A DNA stretch of 14,327 bases. Source: Bacteroidales bacterium (GTDB lineage: Bacteria; Bacteroidota; Bacteroidia; Bacteroidales; P3). Made by a program: the position numbers and the translations under genes. Location: positions 1-14,327 of the forward strand of contig JAITVC010000023.1 in assembly GCA_031286005.1 (NCBI GenBank), written 5' to 3'. This document shows positions 1-7,095 of the stretch, piece by piece. How positions within the stretch are numbered: the first letter of the stretch is position 1; every line of letters starts with the position of its first letter. The notes beneath the pieces are model-generated. The model was not told where the DNA came from. It saw only the letters and a list, made by a program, of their open reading frames with translations, and did not search any database.

Positions 1-704
1 TATTTCATGTTGCGTTTGACACTCAAAAAGGCACTTCGAAGTCGCGTATGCGTGTATCGTTTTTTACCCGTTTTTTTCTCAATAGAACGCTCTTTCAGAA
101 AATCTGACCACTTCATTTCTGTATATTTTTCAGGAAAATTACTTCGGAATGTTTGGAAGAAAAAAGAACCACAACCATCATTTTTCTTGCCATCTTTCCC
201 TTTGTTAACAATTGTTCCATTTTTATTGAGTTGTATAGCTGTTTCGTAAGCATAATATCCAATTTCATTTTTTATTTCCTCTTCTGTTGTTTTTGAGTCA
301 TAATTCAGTTTTATGGGTACTGGTTCCCCGAATTTATGAGTAGTCAGAAACAAATTGATTTGATTGATAAATCGCTCTATTTCTTCTTTACTACACAGGT
401 CATCCAAAAAATCGTGCAGAAGATTAACGATATTTTCTTCCTTCTTCCTGATTTGAATAATTGCAATTCTCGACATAATGACGGATATGGGTATCCAAAG
501 AACAACCCATAAAATAAACATCAAAATACCATTAAGGAGGTTAAGGAGCAAAGCATCACCTCCGGTTTTTGCAAAACGGAATGCCAAAATAGGAAAAATT
601 AGAAAAGAGAGCCAAACTATCAAAAAAGGTGCCCATTTTGTAGGCATTCGTCTTCCGTCTCCCAAACGTTCGGTCTGTGTGAAAAAGTCTATAAAATCTT
701 TCAT
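1..704 (-). CDS. Partial hypothetical membrane protein, 3' end off the window; transposase-like tail
   Basis: The minus strand is open from an ATG at 704 to base 1, giving 234 codons with no stop, so the gene continues left of the window. I do not recognise the N-terminal family. Residues 1-23 are polar, and two hydrophobic segments (about 24-44 and 56-78) should be membrane helices. A basic stretch (IRKKEE) and a soluble, helix-rich cytoplasmic region follow. The last 36 residues, with YTHTRLRSAFLSVKRN at about 217-232, resemble a segment conserved in Bacteroidota DDE transposases, as I remember it (YTHKRLRSAYRS). That could mean a fused or invaded gene end, or chance. It is divergent from the toxin-like gene at 845, with 140 bases between the starts. 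The reading frame is seen directly; any function is unknown. Confidence 0.7.
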   Translation of the reverse strand, partial: MKDFIDFFTQTERLGDGRRMPTKWAPFLIVWLSFLIFPILAFRFAKTGGDALLLNLLNGILMFILWVVLWIPISVIMSRIAIIQIRKKEENIVNLLHDFLDDLCSKEEIERFINQINLFLTTHKFGEPVPIKLNYDSKTTEEEIKNEIGYYAYETAIQLNKNGTIVNKGKDGKKNDGCGSFFFQTFRSNFPEKYTEMKWSDFLKERSIEKKTGKKRYTHTRLRSAFLSVKRNMK

Positions 705-733
705 GATAAATTGTTTTTTGAATTAAAACTTTG

Positions 734-741
734 CAAATTTA
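734..741 (-). promoter_or_regulatory. Possible -7 box for the 704 gene
   Basis: TAAATTTG on the minus strand matches the Bacteroidota -7 consensus TAnnTTTG and lies 29 bases before the ATG at 704. I see no TTG at the usual 19-21 base distance upstream, so the call is weak. Confidence 0.35.
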
Positions 742-814
742 CAAAAAATCTATCAAATTACAGCGAAAATATCAGAAAATCACGTTAAAACAGCCATAAT
801 TTCTAAATTTTTCG

Positions 815-822
815 TATCTTTG
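815..822 (+). promoter_or_regulatory. -7 box for the amidase gene
   Basis: TATCTTTG on the plus strand fits TAnnTTTG and ends 22 bases before the ATG at 845, giving a short leader. The -33 region has no clear TTG. Confidence 0.5.
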
Positions 823-844
823 TACTCAAAAAACGACGAATATA

Positions 845-3163
845 ATGAAGAAAATTTTATATTATATAGTATTTCTATTTCTCACTACAGCGAGTTTGCA
901 GGCACAGCAAAATGATTCCATGTCGTTAGAAACCCGTGTTAAAGAAGGTTTTAACGATTTGGCCGATTTACAACTGTTTTTTGATGCTCGCAATGCGTGG
1001 CGCTCGATAAACGTTTCCGATACAAGCGGAACTGCAAATAAATCGCTTGCGACACTTCTGACGCACTTTTTTAAGGAGACCACCATTCGAGTGGGATTAA
1101 CAGAAAGTGTTGAAACCACAAATAGATTTTGGAAATTACTTGATGAAACAGAACCACAAGGCACCTACCAAGAGGGTGCTATCGAAAGTTCAATAGTTTT
1201 TCAATTGGACTTTATTCCAAGTTCCGACAATAAACGACTTTACAAAATTAATGTTGCTGTAAAAAAATCATTCGCCATAGAAACCAACGGCTACATTAAA
1301 CCTGATCCGGAAGAAAAATGGAAAGCTTTTGACGACTATTTCGATAGTATCAATACTCGTGAACAAACTTATGATCGTGCAGACTTCAAAACCGCCGTCA
1401 ACGACATCATAACAAAAGGGATTTTTATTCTGTTGGGGGTAACCGATTTTCCTTTGGAAGTCGCCATACTACCCGATACCACCAAAAGCATCGACCGCAT
1501 CACCAATGCGAAATACGAAGATGCTTTATACGAAAAAATCATTGTAAACAATAAATCCAAGCCGGTTACCAACGTAGCATTGAAGCAAAACGATGTTCTG
1601 AATTTGCAAACTGTTGTCAGTCGTATGGAGATCGACAGCATCGAAAAAACCATCACACTCGGCAACGGTAAAAATTTCAATCAAAAGTTAAGCAGTTTTG
1701 ATAGTGTGAAGAATTTTACCTACACGGCCACAAGCACCGGTGATGATGCGATTACGGCGACTTATGAATTGAAATTTGAGGATAAAACCATCACGGAGAC
1801 GGCTGGAAAATTGAATGTTTCGGTTTATCAAGAGGAAAAATTCAAAGTCAGAATTGTGCCAATCAATAAAGTTGGCAATATCAATGCAAATGAGCTTAAA
1901 ACCTTTCTGAATGCGGTGTATGGTCAGGCAATTGCGGTTTGGGAACAAGTTACAGTGGAATCGAATTTAACGGTTAATAAATTTGACGATAGGTTGGATG
2001 CAGAAATGGGCACGTTGAGCAATTACAGTCCCGAAATGAACAGTATTGTCAGTGCTTACAAGAATAGCGGACGGACGATTGAAAAAGGTGTTTACTATAT
2101 TTTTGTTGTTGAAAGATTTGAAGATAATCTAATCAATGGTTTTATGCCGTTGAAACGCAATTACGGCTTTGTGGCTTATAATAGTGATTCGGATGTGCTT
2201 GGCAGAGCCATTGCTCACGAGTTGGGGCATGGCACGTTCAGATTAAACCACACGTTCAAAGAGTATCCTACGATGACAAAGGGCTCGACGTATAATCTGA
2301 TGGATTACCCAAACAGCACGCCGAACGGCACGGAATTTGAGGCCAGCAAACTATACAAATATCAGTGGGATTACATACACAATCCTGAGGGTGGAGTGTA
2401 TTGGTTTCAAGAGGAGGAGGATGTGATGGCGATTTTGCCACCTCCTGATAGGTATGATTACGACCCATATTTATTTCTTTGCTCATTTTTTAATGATGAA
2501 CGACGATTGGTAGAAAACTTAAAAGTGCACTCTTCAAAAAAAGTTGCAATTGATCCGGGACATGGAGATTGGTACAAAGCACCTAAAGGTAATAAACAAA
2601 TAGATCCCGGGGTTCCTTTTGGAAGTGACAATGAAAAAGACTGGGTATTAAATATTTCTATAGCAATGAAAGATAGACTTATGCAGAGAGGAATCGAAAT
2701 TTTAATGACAAGAGAAGACGATATTATTGTTGAAGGAGGAAGAATAAGATGGCGACTACAAAAGGCTCATAAAGATAGTTGTGATATTTTTGTTAGTATA
2801 CATTTAAATTCAGGAGGAACAAATGTGAATGTAAATGGATTTATTGTTGCATATTTAAAGGGTCAAGAAAATAGTAAAAAATTAGCAAAAAGGATTGCAG
2901 AAAAACAAACGTTATTTGCTCTTAAAAACATTGGAACAGATGGGAATAGATTAGATATTGCCGGTGTGGAATATAGACCTTTTGATAATGGAACAGGGCG
3001 TGCAGGAGTTTTAAGTGATTTCAAAGGAGAAGCTTCAGTGTTAATTGAAGTTGGATATATTACGAATCAACAAGATCTATATAAGATTAAAACAAAATAT
3101 AAACAAATAGGAACAGAGGTTGCAGATGCTGTTTGTGACTATATAAAGTATGATTCAAAATAA
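845..3163 (+). CDS. Secreted zincin-like protein with C-terminal N-acetylmuramoyl-L-alanine amidase; candidate polymorphic toxin
   Basis: A 772-residue exported protein. Residues 1-21 are a signal peptide ending LQAQ. Residues 22 to about 340 match no family I know. About 340-525 is zincin-like: HELGHGTFRLNH (H458, E459, H462, H469) followed by a Met-turn-like NLMDY (M486), then a YQWDYIHNPEGG block I associate with Bacteroidota secreted proteins that have variable tips. After a PPPDRYDYDPY linker, about 565-770 is an Amidase_3 domain: DPGHG (H573), E597, SIHLNS (H653) and catalytic E735 in LIEVGY. That is a complete zinc and catalytic set for cleaving the peptidoglycan stem peptide from MurNAc. 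G+C falls from about 45-52% in sampled lines of the zincin part to about 30% in the amidase part, suggesting a swapped tip. The next gene starts one base after the stop. Housekeeping amidase is the alternative, but the zincin fusion argues against it. Delivery route unknown. Confidence 0.85.
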   Translation: MKKILYYIVFLFLTTASLQAQQNDSMSLETRVKEGFNDLADLQLFFDARNAWRSINVSDTSGTANKSLATLLTHFFKETTIRVGLTESVETTNRFWKLLDETEPQGTYQEGAIESSIVFQLDFIPSSDNKRLYKINVAVKKSFAIETNGYIKPDPEEKWKAFDDYFDSINTREQTYDRADFKTAVNDIITKGIFILLGVTDFPLEVAILPDTTKSIDRITNAKYEDALYEKIIVNNKSKPVTNVALKQNDVLNLQTVVSRMEIDSIEKTITLGNGKNFNQKLSSFDSVKNFTYTATSTGDDAITATYELKFEDKTITETAGKLNVSVYQEEKFKVRIVPINKVGNINANELKTFLNAVYGQAIAVWEQVTVESNLTVNKFDDRLDAEMGTLSNYSPEMNSIVSAYKNSGRTIEKGVYYIFVVERFEDNLINGFMPLKRNYGFVAYNSDSDVLGRAIAHELGHGTFRLNHTFKEYPTMTKGSTYNLMDYPNSTPNGTEFEASKLYKYQWDYIHNPEGGVYWFQEEEDVMAILPPPDRYDYDPYLFLCSFFNDERRLVENLKVHSSKKVAIDPGHGDWYKAPKGNKQIDPGVPFGSDNEKDWVLNISIAMKDRLMQRGIEILMTREDDIIVEGGRIRWRLQKAHKDSCDIFVSIHLNSGGTNVNVNGFIVAYLKGQENSKKLAKRIAEKQTLFALKNIGTDGNRLDIAGVEYRPFDNGTGRAGVLSDFKGEASVLIEVGYITNQQDLYKIKTKYKQIGTEVADAVCDYIKYDSK

Positions 3164-3164
3164 T

Positions 3165-3758
3165 ATGAAAACTCTATTTTTTACCTTTTTAGCAATTATT
3201 TTTAATGTTTCTTGCGGATTTTGTCAAACAGATCAGGAATTAAAGAATATCCTCACAAAGGGGGATACTGCTTGGTTAAATTCATGGAAAGAGGAACCGT
3301 TGAAAACATTAAAGAAAATTGAGAATAAATCAATAACACCGCACAACTATAACGGATTTTATAACTATGACCTTAACTCTCCAGATACCTCTTTTTATGT
3401 TTTTTCTCCAAACAAAATGTTTTGTATAGACATCTATTCTCGAACTATATCAATTGAAGATTCGTTATTAGTCTATTACGAACATGACTCTGAAATCCTT
3501 TTGAATGATCTTACAAAAAAAACATCATTAAGTTTGGCTTTTTGCGGTAGTTATTGTAGTTTTCATGAGGTACGTTGGATTTCTGATTCTTGTTTTATCG
3601 TTTTGGGAATTGCCGGAGGATGTCCGCACATTACAGTTTTTGACATTAAAAATTTACGTTACACATCTTTTGAAAGTTTAATCAATACTCAGAAATATAA
3701 TTATGTTGAAGAAAAATTTAAACTAAAGAAAGTTATTAACGGTATAAAACAGGATTGA
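3165..3758 (+). CDS. Small exported protein; candidate immunity protein for the amidase
   Basis: 197 residues from the ATG at 3165, one base after the amidase stop. An in-frame ATG at 3150 inside the amidase gene would add five residues before the signal peptide and is less likely. The N-terminus MKTLFFTFLAIIFNVSCGFC is an export signal. The cysteine after NVS could serve as a lipidation site, though the lipobox is poor. The mature part is rich in beta-type stretches and has a conserved-looking WISDSCFIVLGIAGGCPH segment around residues 143-160, with paired cysteines. I know no family for it. A low G+C content like that of the amidase domain, tight coupling, and export to the compartment where an amidase would act make it a good candidate cognate immunity protein. 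That role is inferred from arrangement only. Confidence 0.75.
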   Translation: MKTLFFTFLAIIFNVSCGFCQTDQELKNILTKGDTAWLNSWKEEPLKTLKKIENKSITPHNYNGFYNYDLNSPDTSFYVFSPNKMFCIDIYSRTISIEDSLLVYYEHDSEILLNDLTKKTSLSLAFCGSYCSFHEVRWISDSCFIVLGIAGGCPHITVFDIKNLRYTSFESLINTQKYNYVEEKFKLKKVINGIKQD

Positions 3759-3761
3759 ATC

Positions 3762-3805
3762 TATCTGGCAATGTCCTATTTTGGTAATGTGCCAAGTAGC
3801 AGATA
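3762..3805. repeat. Intergenic dyad between the immunity candidate and the HEAT-like gene
   Basis: The 65-base gap holds TATCTG (3762-3767) paired with CAGATA (3800-3805), and inside it TGGCA/TGCCA (3766-3770 and 3790-3794) competing with TTGG/CCAA (3781-3784 and 3792-3795). It could be a weak terminator or a processing hairpin. It lies where the low-G+C cassette ends, so it may also mark a recombination edge. No T-run follows. Confidence 0.25.
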
Positions 3806-3823
3806 ACCTACAAAATTAAAAAT

Positions 3824-4498
3824 ATGAAACTAAAAAAACACATTCAAACACTTTGCTTTTTAGTAGGAATCCTCACTGCACAAACTACCTTCGCACAAGA
3901 TTTGTTCGAACAATTACAAGAATTAAAAAAGTCCGAATCGTTTGAGCAAACCAAGCAAAGCCTCATTCGGGAAGTGGTGACGTCCGATGCAGATGTCATA
4001 AATGAGAATCAAATCCTTGCTTGCGGTTACCTGCAATTGAAAGAAACGATGGATACGTTACGAAGTTTTTCCGGCAACCGTACTGCACCTCGCAACATTC
4101 GTATCGCCTCTTACAAATCACTTGCACGGATGGGCGATGAGAACGCACTGGTGTTTTTGATTTCGCAAGTGGAACGAAACGGCATGAACGATGACGTGGT
4201 GGCTGTGCTACTACCCGATTTGATATACACACAGCAACGCCCGGCTTTTGATCTCATCATTGCCGGACTTTATGATGATACGCCTCGTTGTACGTCCTCA
4301 AATCCGGACAATGAGGCCGAAATTCTTTGCGGCTATCGCATTATGGAAATGCTCGCGCCGGTAATCAAAGATTTTCCGTTAGAATTAGAAGCCAGCGGCG
4401 ACATCAAAACCAAAAGTTACGAAAAAGCCTTGCAGACCTTGCGAAAATGGTTTGAAAAGCATAAGACGGATTATGTGATTTTGACGGAGGATTTTTAG
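3824..4498 (+). CDS. Exported HEAT-like repeat protein
   Basis: 224 residues. A Sec signal peptide (MKLKK, hydrophobic core, cleavage near TTFAQ-D at 25) is followed by an all-helical protein. Residues about 85-150, with RNIRIASYKSLARMGDENALVFLISQ as the clearest unit, have the paired-helix rhythm of HEAT/PBS-type repeats. The short C-terminal part (LRKWFEKHKTD) is also helical. No catalytic motif is visible, so a protein-binding scaffold is the likeliest role. Its G+C (about 50% in a sampled line) matches the N-terminal part of the amidase protein and not the A+T-rich genes on either side. It may belong to the original locus that the toxin cassette entered, or be a second, older immunity protein. 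Its stop directly abuts the ATG of the next gene (TAGATG), implying co-translation. The function is not known. Confidence 0.7.
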   Translation: MKLKKHIQTLCFLVGILTAQTTFAQDLFEQLQELKKSESFEQTKQSLIREVVTSDADVINENQILACGYLQLKETMDTLRSFSGNRTAPRNIRIASYKSLARMGDENALVFLISQVERNGMNDDVVAVLLPDLIYTQQRPAFDLIIAGLYDDTPRCTSSNPDNEAEILCGYRIMEMLAPVIKDFPLELEASGDIKTKSYEKALQTLRKWFEKHKTDYVILTEDF

Positions 4499-5824
4499 AT
4501 GAATAAAGGCAAAATAGAAGACAATCCTTCATATAAAAAATTCAAAGAAGACCTTGAAGGAGTTGAAATTCTCCATAAAATGACTAAGTTTCTCGCATTA
4601 TTTGGAATTAAAAACAACGCATTGGATGAAACATTTAGTGCTCTTCCTGAGATGAAGAAAGATTTAGAACTTCTTTCAAAAAGTCCTGATAAGTTTAACA
4701 ATTATTACGCACAAAGAGGGTGGATTGCACACGAGTCAATGAATTCTGACTTGATGCTGACTTCAGTTGAATTAGCTGAAAAAGGTCTTATTGATGTTGC
4801 CGAGAAAGAACTCATAAATTATTATTCTTCTGACGAAATCAAATATCTTCTTCGTCCACTCAAAAGTACAGAGGCGTTCGCAAATAGATATAAATTTTTC
4901 CTGCTTGCGTACGAAGACACTTTGGCTGAACGCTACTATGCTGCAGTTCCTGTCTTATTGATGATGATAGACGGGGCAGTAAATGACATTGATAAAGGAA
5001 AAGGATTTTTTGCCGACAATACTGATCTAACGGCTTGGGACTCTATTGCCGCACATAGCACAGGATTAACCGTTCTTAAAAAAGCATTTAGTGATGTCAG
5101 ACATAAAACGACAAAAGACGAAATTTCTCTTCCATATAGACATGGTATTCTTCATGGTAGAGATTTAGGTTATGCAAATAAAACTGTAACTGCTAAATGT
5201 TGGGCTGCTCTTTTTGCAATCAATGATTGGGCTCGTGCAGTAAAACAAGGGAAGAAAGTTCCTCCACCGCCTGAACCCAAATTGTCGTTTACAGAAAGTT
5301 TAGCACAATTCAAAGACAGTCTGTCCAACTATGCTGAAAGTAAAAAGCGTAATGACCTCGTCCATAAAAAAATTGGTACGTGGAAGGCAAGACAATTGAC
5401 CATTGGTGTTGACATTCCTGAAAAAGGACAGCCAAGAGATTATAAAGATTATACACCCGAGCAAGAGGCAATGAGGTTTGTAGAGTATTGGATTAAGGGT
5501 AACTATGGAGCAATCTCTAAACAGATTTATCAGTTCTCAAAGACCCCTATAAGCGAAAAGAAAGAGGCTGGAAGGATTAGAAAAATTTTTGAGGATAAAA
5601 TTTTACATGATTATAAAATTCTAAAGGTGTTTGACTGTTCCCCTGCAATTACCGAAGTTACGTTAACTATTTCAGTTGAATATAACAATAAACAGCACGA
5701 CAAACAAATAACGCTAAGATTTATTTACCAAGGAACTAATGGAGAGGTTTTAATATTTGGCGATACTGGTGGGCAGTGGAAATTTATTGAAAGTTTCTTT
5801 CATCAAATTGAATATATTTATTGA
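4499..5824 (+). CDS. Hypothetical cytoplasmic protein with HEPN-like R-x4-H motifs and a C-terminal NTF2-like region
   Basis: 441 residues with no signal peptide; the start abuts the preceding stop. The N-terminal two thirds is helical. It contains YRHGILHGR (R214, H215, H219), which fits the HEPN ribonuclease pattern R-[polar]-x3-H, and a second R-x4-H, RGWIAHE (R73 to H78). A proline-rich linker (KKVPPPPEP) ends this part near residue 260. About 318-441 (EAMRFVEYWIKGNYGAI, then several beta strands ending in GQWKFIESF) resembles an NTF2/SnoaL-like cone fold. HEPN proteins are common RNases in defence and toxin-antitoxin loci, and an adjacent YhcG nuclease fits a defence setting. Still, R-x4-H alone is a short motif and may be chance. 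I do not recognise the whole family. The gene is A+T-rich like the toxin cassette. Confidence 0.65.
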   Translation: MNKGKIEDNPSYKKFKEDLEGVEILHKMTKFLALFGIKNNALDETFSALPEMKKDLELLSKSPDKFNNYYAQRGWIAHESMNSDLMLTSVELAEKGLIDVAEKELINYYSSDEIKYLLRPLKSTEAFANRYKFFLLAYEDTLAERYYAAVPVLLMMIDGAVNDIDKGKGFFADNTDLTAWDSIAAHSTGLTVLKKAFSDVRHKTTKDEISLPYRHGILHGRDLGYANKTVTAKCWAALFAINDWARAVKQGKKVPPPPEPKLSFTESLAQFKDSLSNYAESKKRNDLVHKKIGTWKARQLTIGVDIPEKGQPRDYKDYTPEQEAMRFVEYWIKGNYGAISKQIYQFSKTPISEKKEAGRIRKIFEDKILHDYKILKVFDCSPAITEVTLTISVEYNNKQHDKQITLRFIYQGTNGEVLIFGDTGGQWKFIESFFHQIEYIY

Positions 5825-5903
5825 TTTATTTCGTTTGAATATGAAGTTTTTTCATCTTTATTTGGTATATTCACTAAATGCGTTTCTCATTCATTTTTTG
5901 TTA

Positions 5904-7058
5904 TTACAGCAATTCCACCAATTTTTCCGGATTAGGCAAAATATTTTTATATTCTTCCGGTAATTCTTCGTTTGTCTTATAAGTTGCAACGCCCATCGGC
6001 TTGCTCATATCCCGAAAAGCGAACTCCACGACACTTTTTCTTTGTGATTTGCAAAGAATAATTCCGATAGAGCGATTTTCGTGTGGTAAACGAATATATT
6101 CGTCAAGTGCCGACAGATAGAAATTCATCTTACCAAGATATTCGGGTTTGAAATCACCTCGTTTCAATTCAATAGCTACCAAACACTGCAACTGCCGGTT
6201 GTAAAAAAGTAAATCAATAAAATATTCCTGTTCTTCGACAATTAGGCGATATTGGTTGCCAATAAATGAGAAATCTTTTCCAAGCGACATGATGAATTTT
6301 CGGATATTATTCACTATTTCATTTTCCAACACTCGCTCGTCCGGCTCATCATCGGGCGATTCGATGTTGATATAATCAAGCAAATATTCGTCTTTAAACG
6401 AAAGCATAGCTTTCCGTTGGAAGTCTTTATCTGAAATGGTCGTTTGGAAATTGTTTGGTAATTGGCCTTGTTTGCCATATAAATCACTCTTTATGTTATA
6501 TTTTAATTTCTCAACACTCCAAAATTCAGTAGCACAGCGTTCTATGTAAAATAGGCGAGCTTCTATATTTTTAACTTTTGTTAAAATTTCACAATGATGC
6601 GTAAACCCTGTTTTGAAGAAATGTTCAAGTGGTGCACTAACTTTGTGTCCGTACTCTGAATTAGGCTGTTGTAAATCGCCAGTTGTCGATTGGCGATTTG
6701 AAGTGAGTGGCTGAATATCTATGTTTTGAGGCAAAATTGCAATTTCGCCAGTTACCGACTGGCGAATTGGATACAGTTGATTCCATTCCTCATAAAACAT
6801 TCTCATGTTTTTTATGTTAGATGCTGAAAAGCCCCTCAATCCGGGCATTTCCTGTTGCAAACGTTCAGAAATAGTTTCAATAGCATTTGTCCCCCAAAAA
6901 TGGGAACGGCTATTTTCAGAAATGTATTTTCCAATACCATAGTAAAGCGATAGTAATTCTTGATTTGCCAAAGCAGCAACACGGTAGCGACTTTGAAGAA
7001 TAGCATTCTTTATAGTTTGAATGGCATCTGAGAAATTTGGAGAGATATGTTGTTCCAT
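5904..7058 (-). CDS. DUF1016/YhcG family PD-(D/E)xK nuclease
   Basis: 384 residues. The N-terminal YhcG_N region (about 1-190) has the family hallmarks LYYGIGKYI, ISERLQQEMPGLRGFSASNIKNMRMFYEEW and GFTHHCEIL. The C-terminal YhcG_C region (about 220-370) carries the PD-(D/E)xK core: D282 in FIDLLFYN, then E297 and K299 in AIELKRGDFKP, with ALDEYIRLPHE and GIILCKS after it. Family members are widespread on genomic islands, often near recombinases and restriction genes, and are thought to be DNases; the biological role of most is untested. A loop at about residues 95-130 carries two copies of RQS(V/T)TG(D/E), encoded by palindromic DNA. The gene reads the same way as the recombinase upstream but has its own -7 box. 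It converges with the 4499 gene. All catalytic residues are present, so it is probably functional. Confidence 0.9.
   Translation of the reverse strand: MEQHISPNFSDAIQTIKNAILQSRYRVAALANQELLSLYYGIGKYISENSRSHFWGTNAIETISERLQQEMPGLRGFSASNIKNMRMFYEEWNQLYPIRQSVTGEIAILPQNIDIQPLTSNRQSTTGDLQQPNSEYGHKVSAPLEHFFKTGFTHHCEILTKVKNIEARLFYIERCATEFWSVEKLKYNIKSDLYGKQGQLPNNFQTTISDKDFQRKAMLSFKDEYLLDYINIESPDDEPDERVLENEIVNNIRKFIMSLGKDFSFIGNQYRLIVEEQEYFIDLLFYNRQLQCLVAIELKRGDFKPEYLGKMNFYLSALDEYIRLPHENRSIGIILCKSQRKSVVEFAFRDMSKPMGVATYKTNEELPEEYKNILPNPEKLVELL
6677..6765. repeat. Two copies of a 20-bp palindromic repeat inside the YhcG gene
   Basis: CGCCAGTTGTCGATTGGCGA (6677-6696) and CGCCAGTTACCGACTGGCGA (6746-6765) agree at 17 of 20 positions and are 69 bases (exactly 23 codons) apart. 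Each is an inverted repeat: 9-bp arms at 6673-6681/6691-6699, and 9-bp arms at 6744-6752/6758-6766. On the coding strand they read N-RQSTTGD (residues 121-128) and I-RQSVTGE (98-105). Confidence 0.85.
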
Positions 7059-7077
7059 AGTTTTACGTTTGGATTTG

Positions 7078-7085
7078 CAAAGTTA
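7078..7085 (-). promoter_or_regulatory. -7 box for the YhcG gene
   Basis: TAACTTTG on the minus strand, ending 20 bases before the ATG at 7058, matches TAnnTTTG. A TTG lies 22 bases upstream, overlapping the last codons of the recombinase gene. This suggests the nuclease is transcribed separately even though it follows the recombinase. Confidence 0.5.
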
Positions 7086-7095
7086 CGATTTTTTT

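Noticed and set aside
7..249. Plus-strand reading frame of 80 codons at the left edge
   Set aside because: The minus strand here is continuously open over 704 bases with plausible membrane helices and a start, so the plus frame is its shadow. The same applies to 478-726.
5841..5855. ATGAA/TTCAT hairpin between the convergent HEPN-like and YhcG genes
   Set aside because: Only 5 A+T-rich base pairs with a weak T stretch; too common in this composition to call a terminator.
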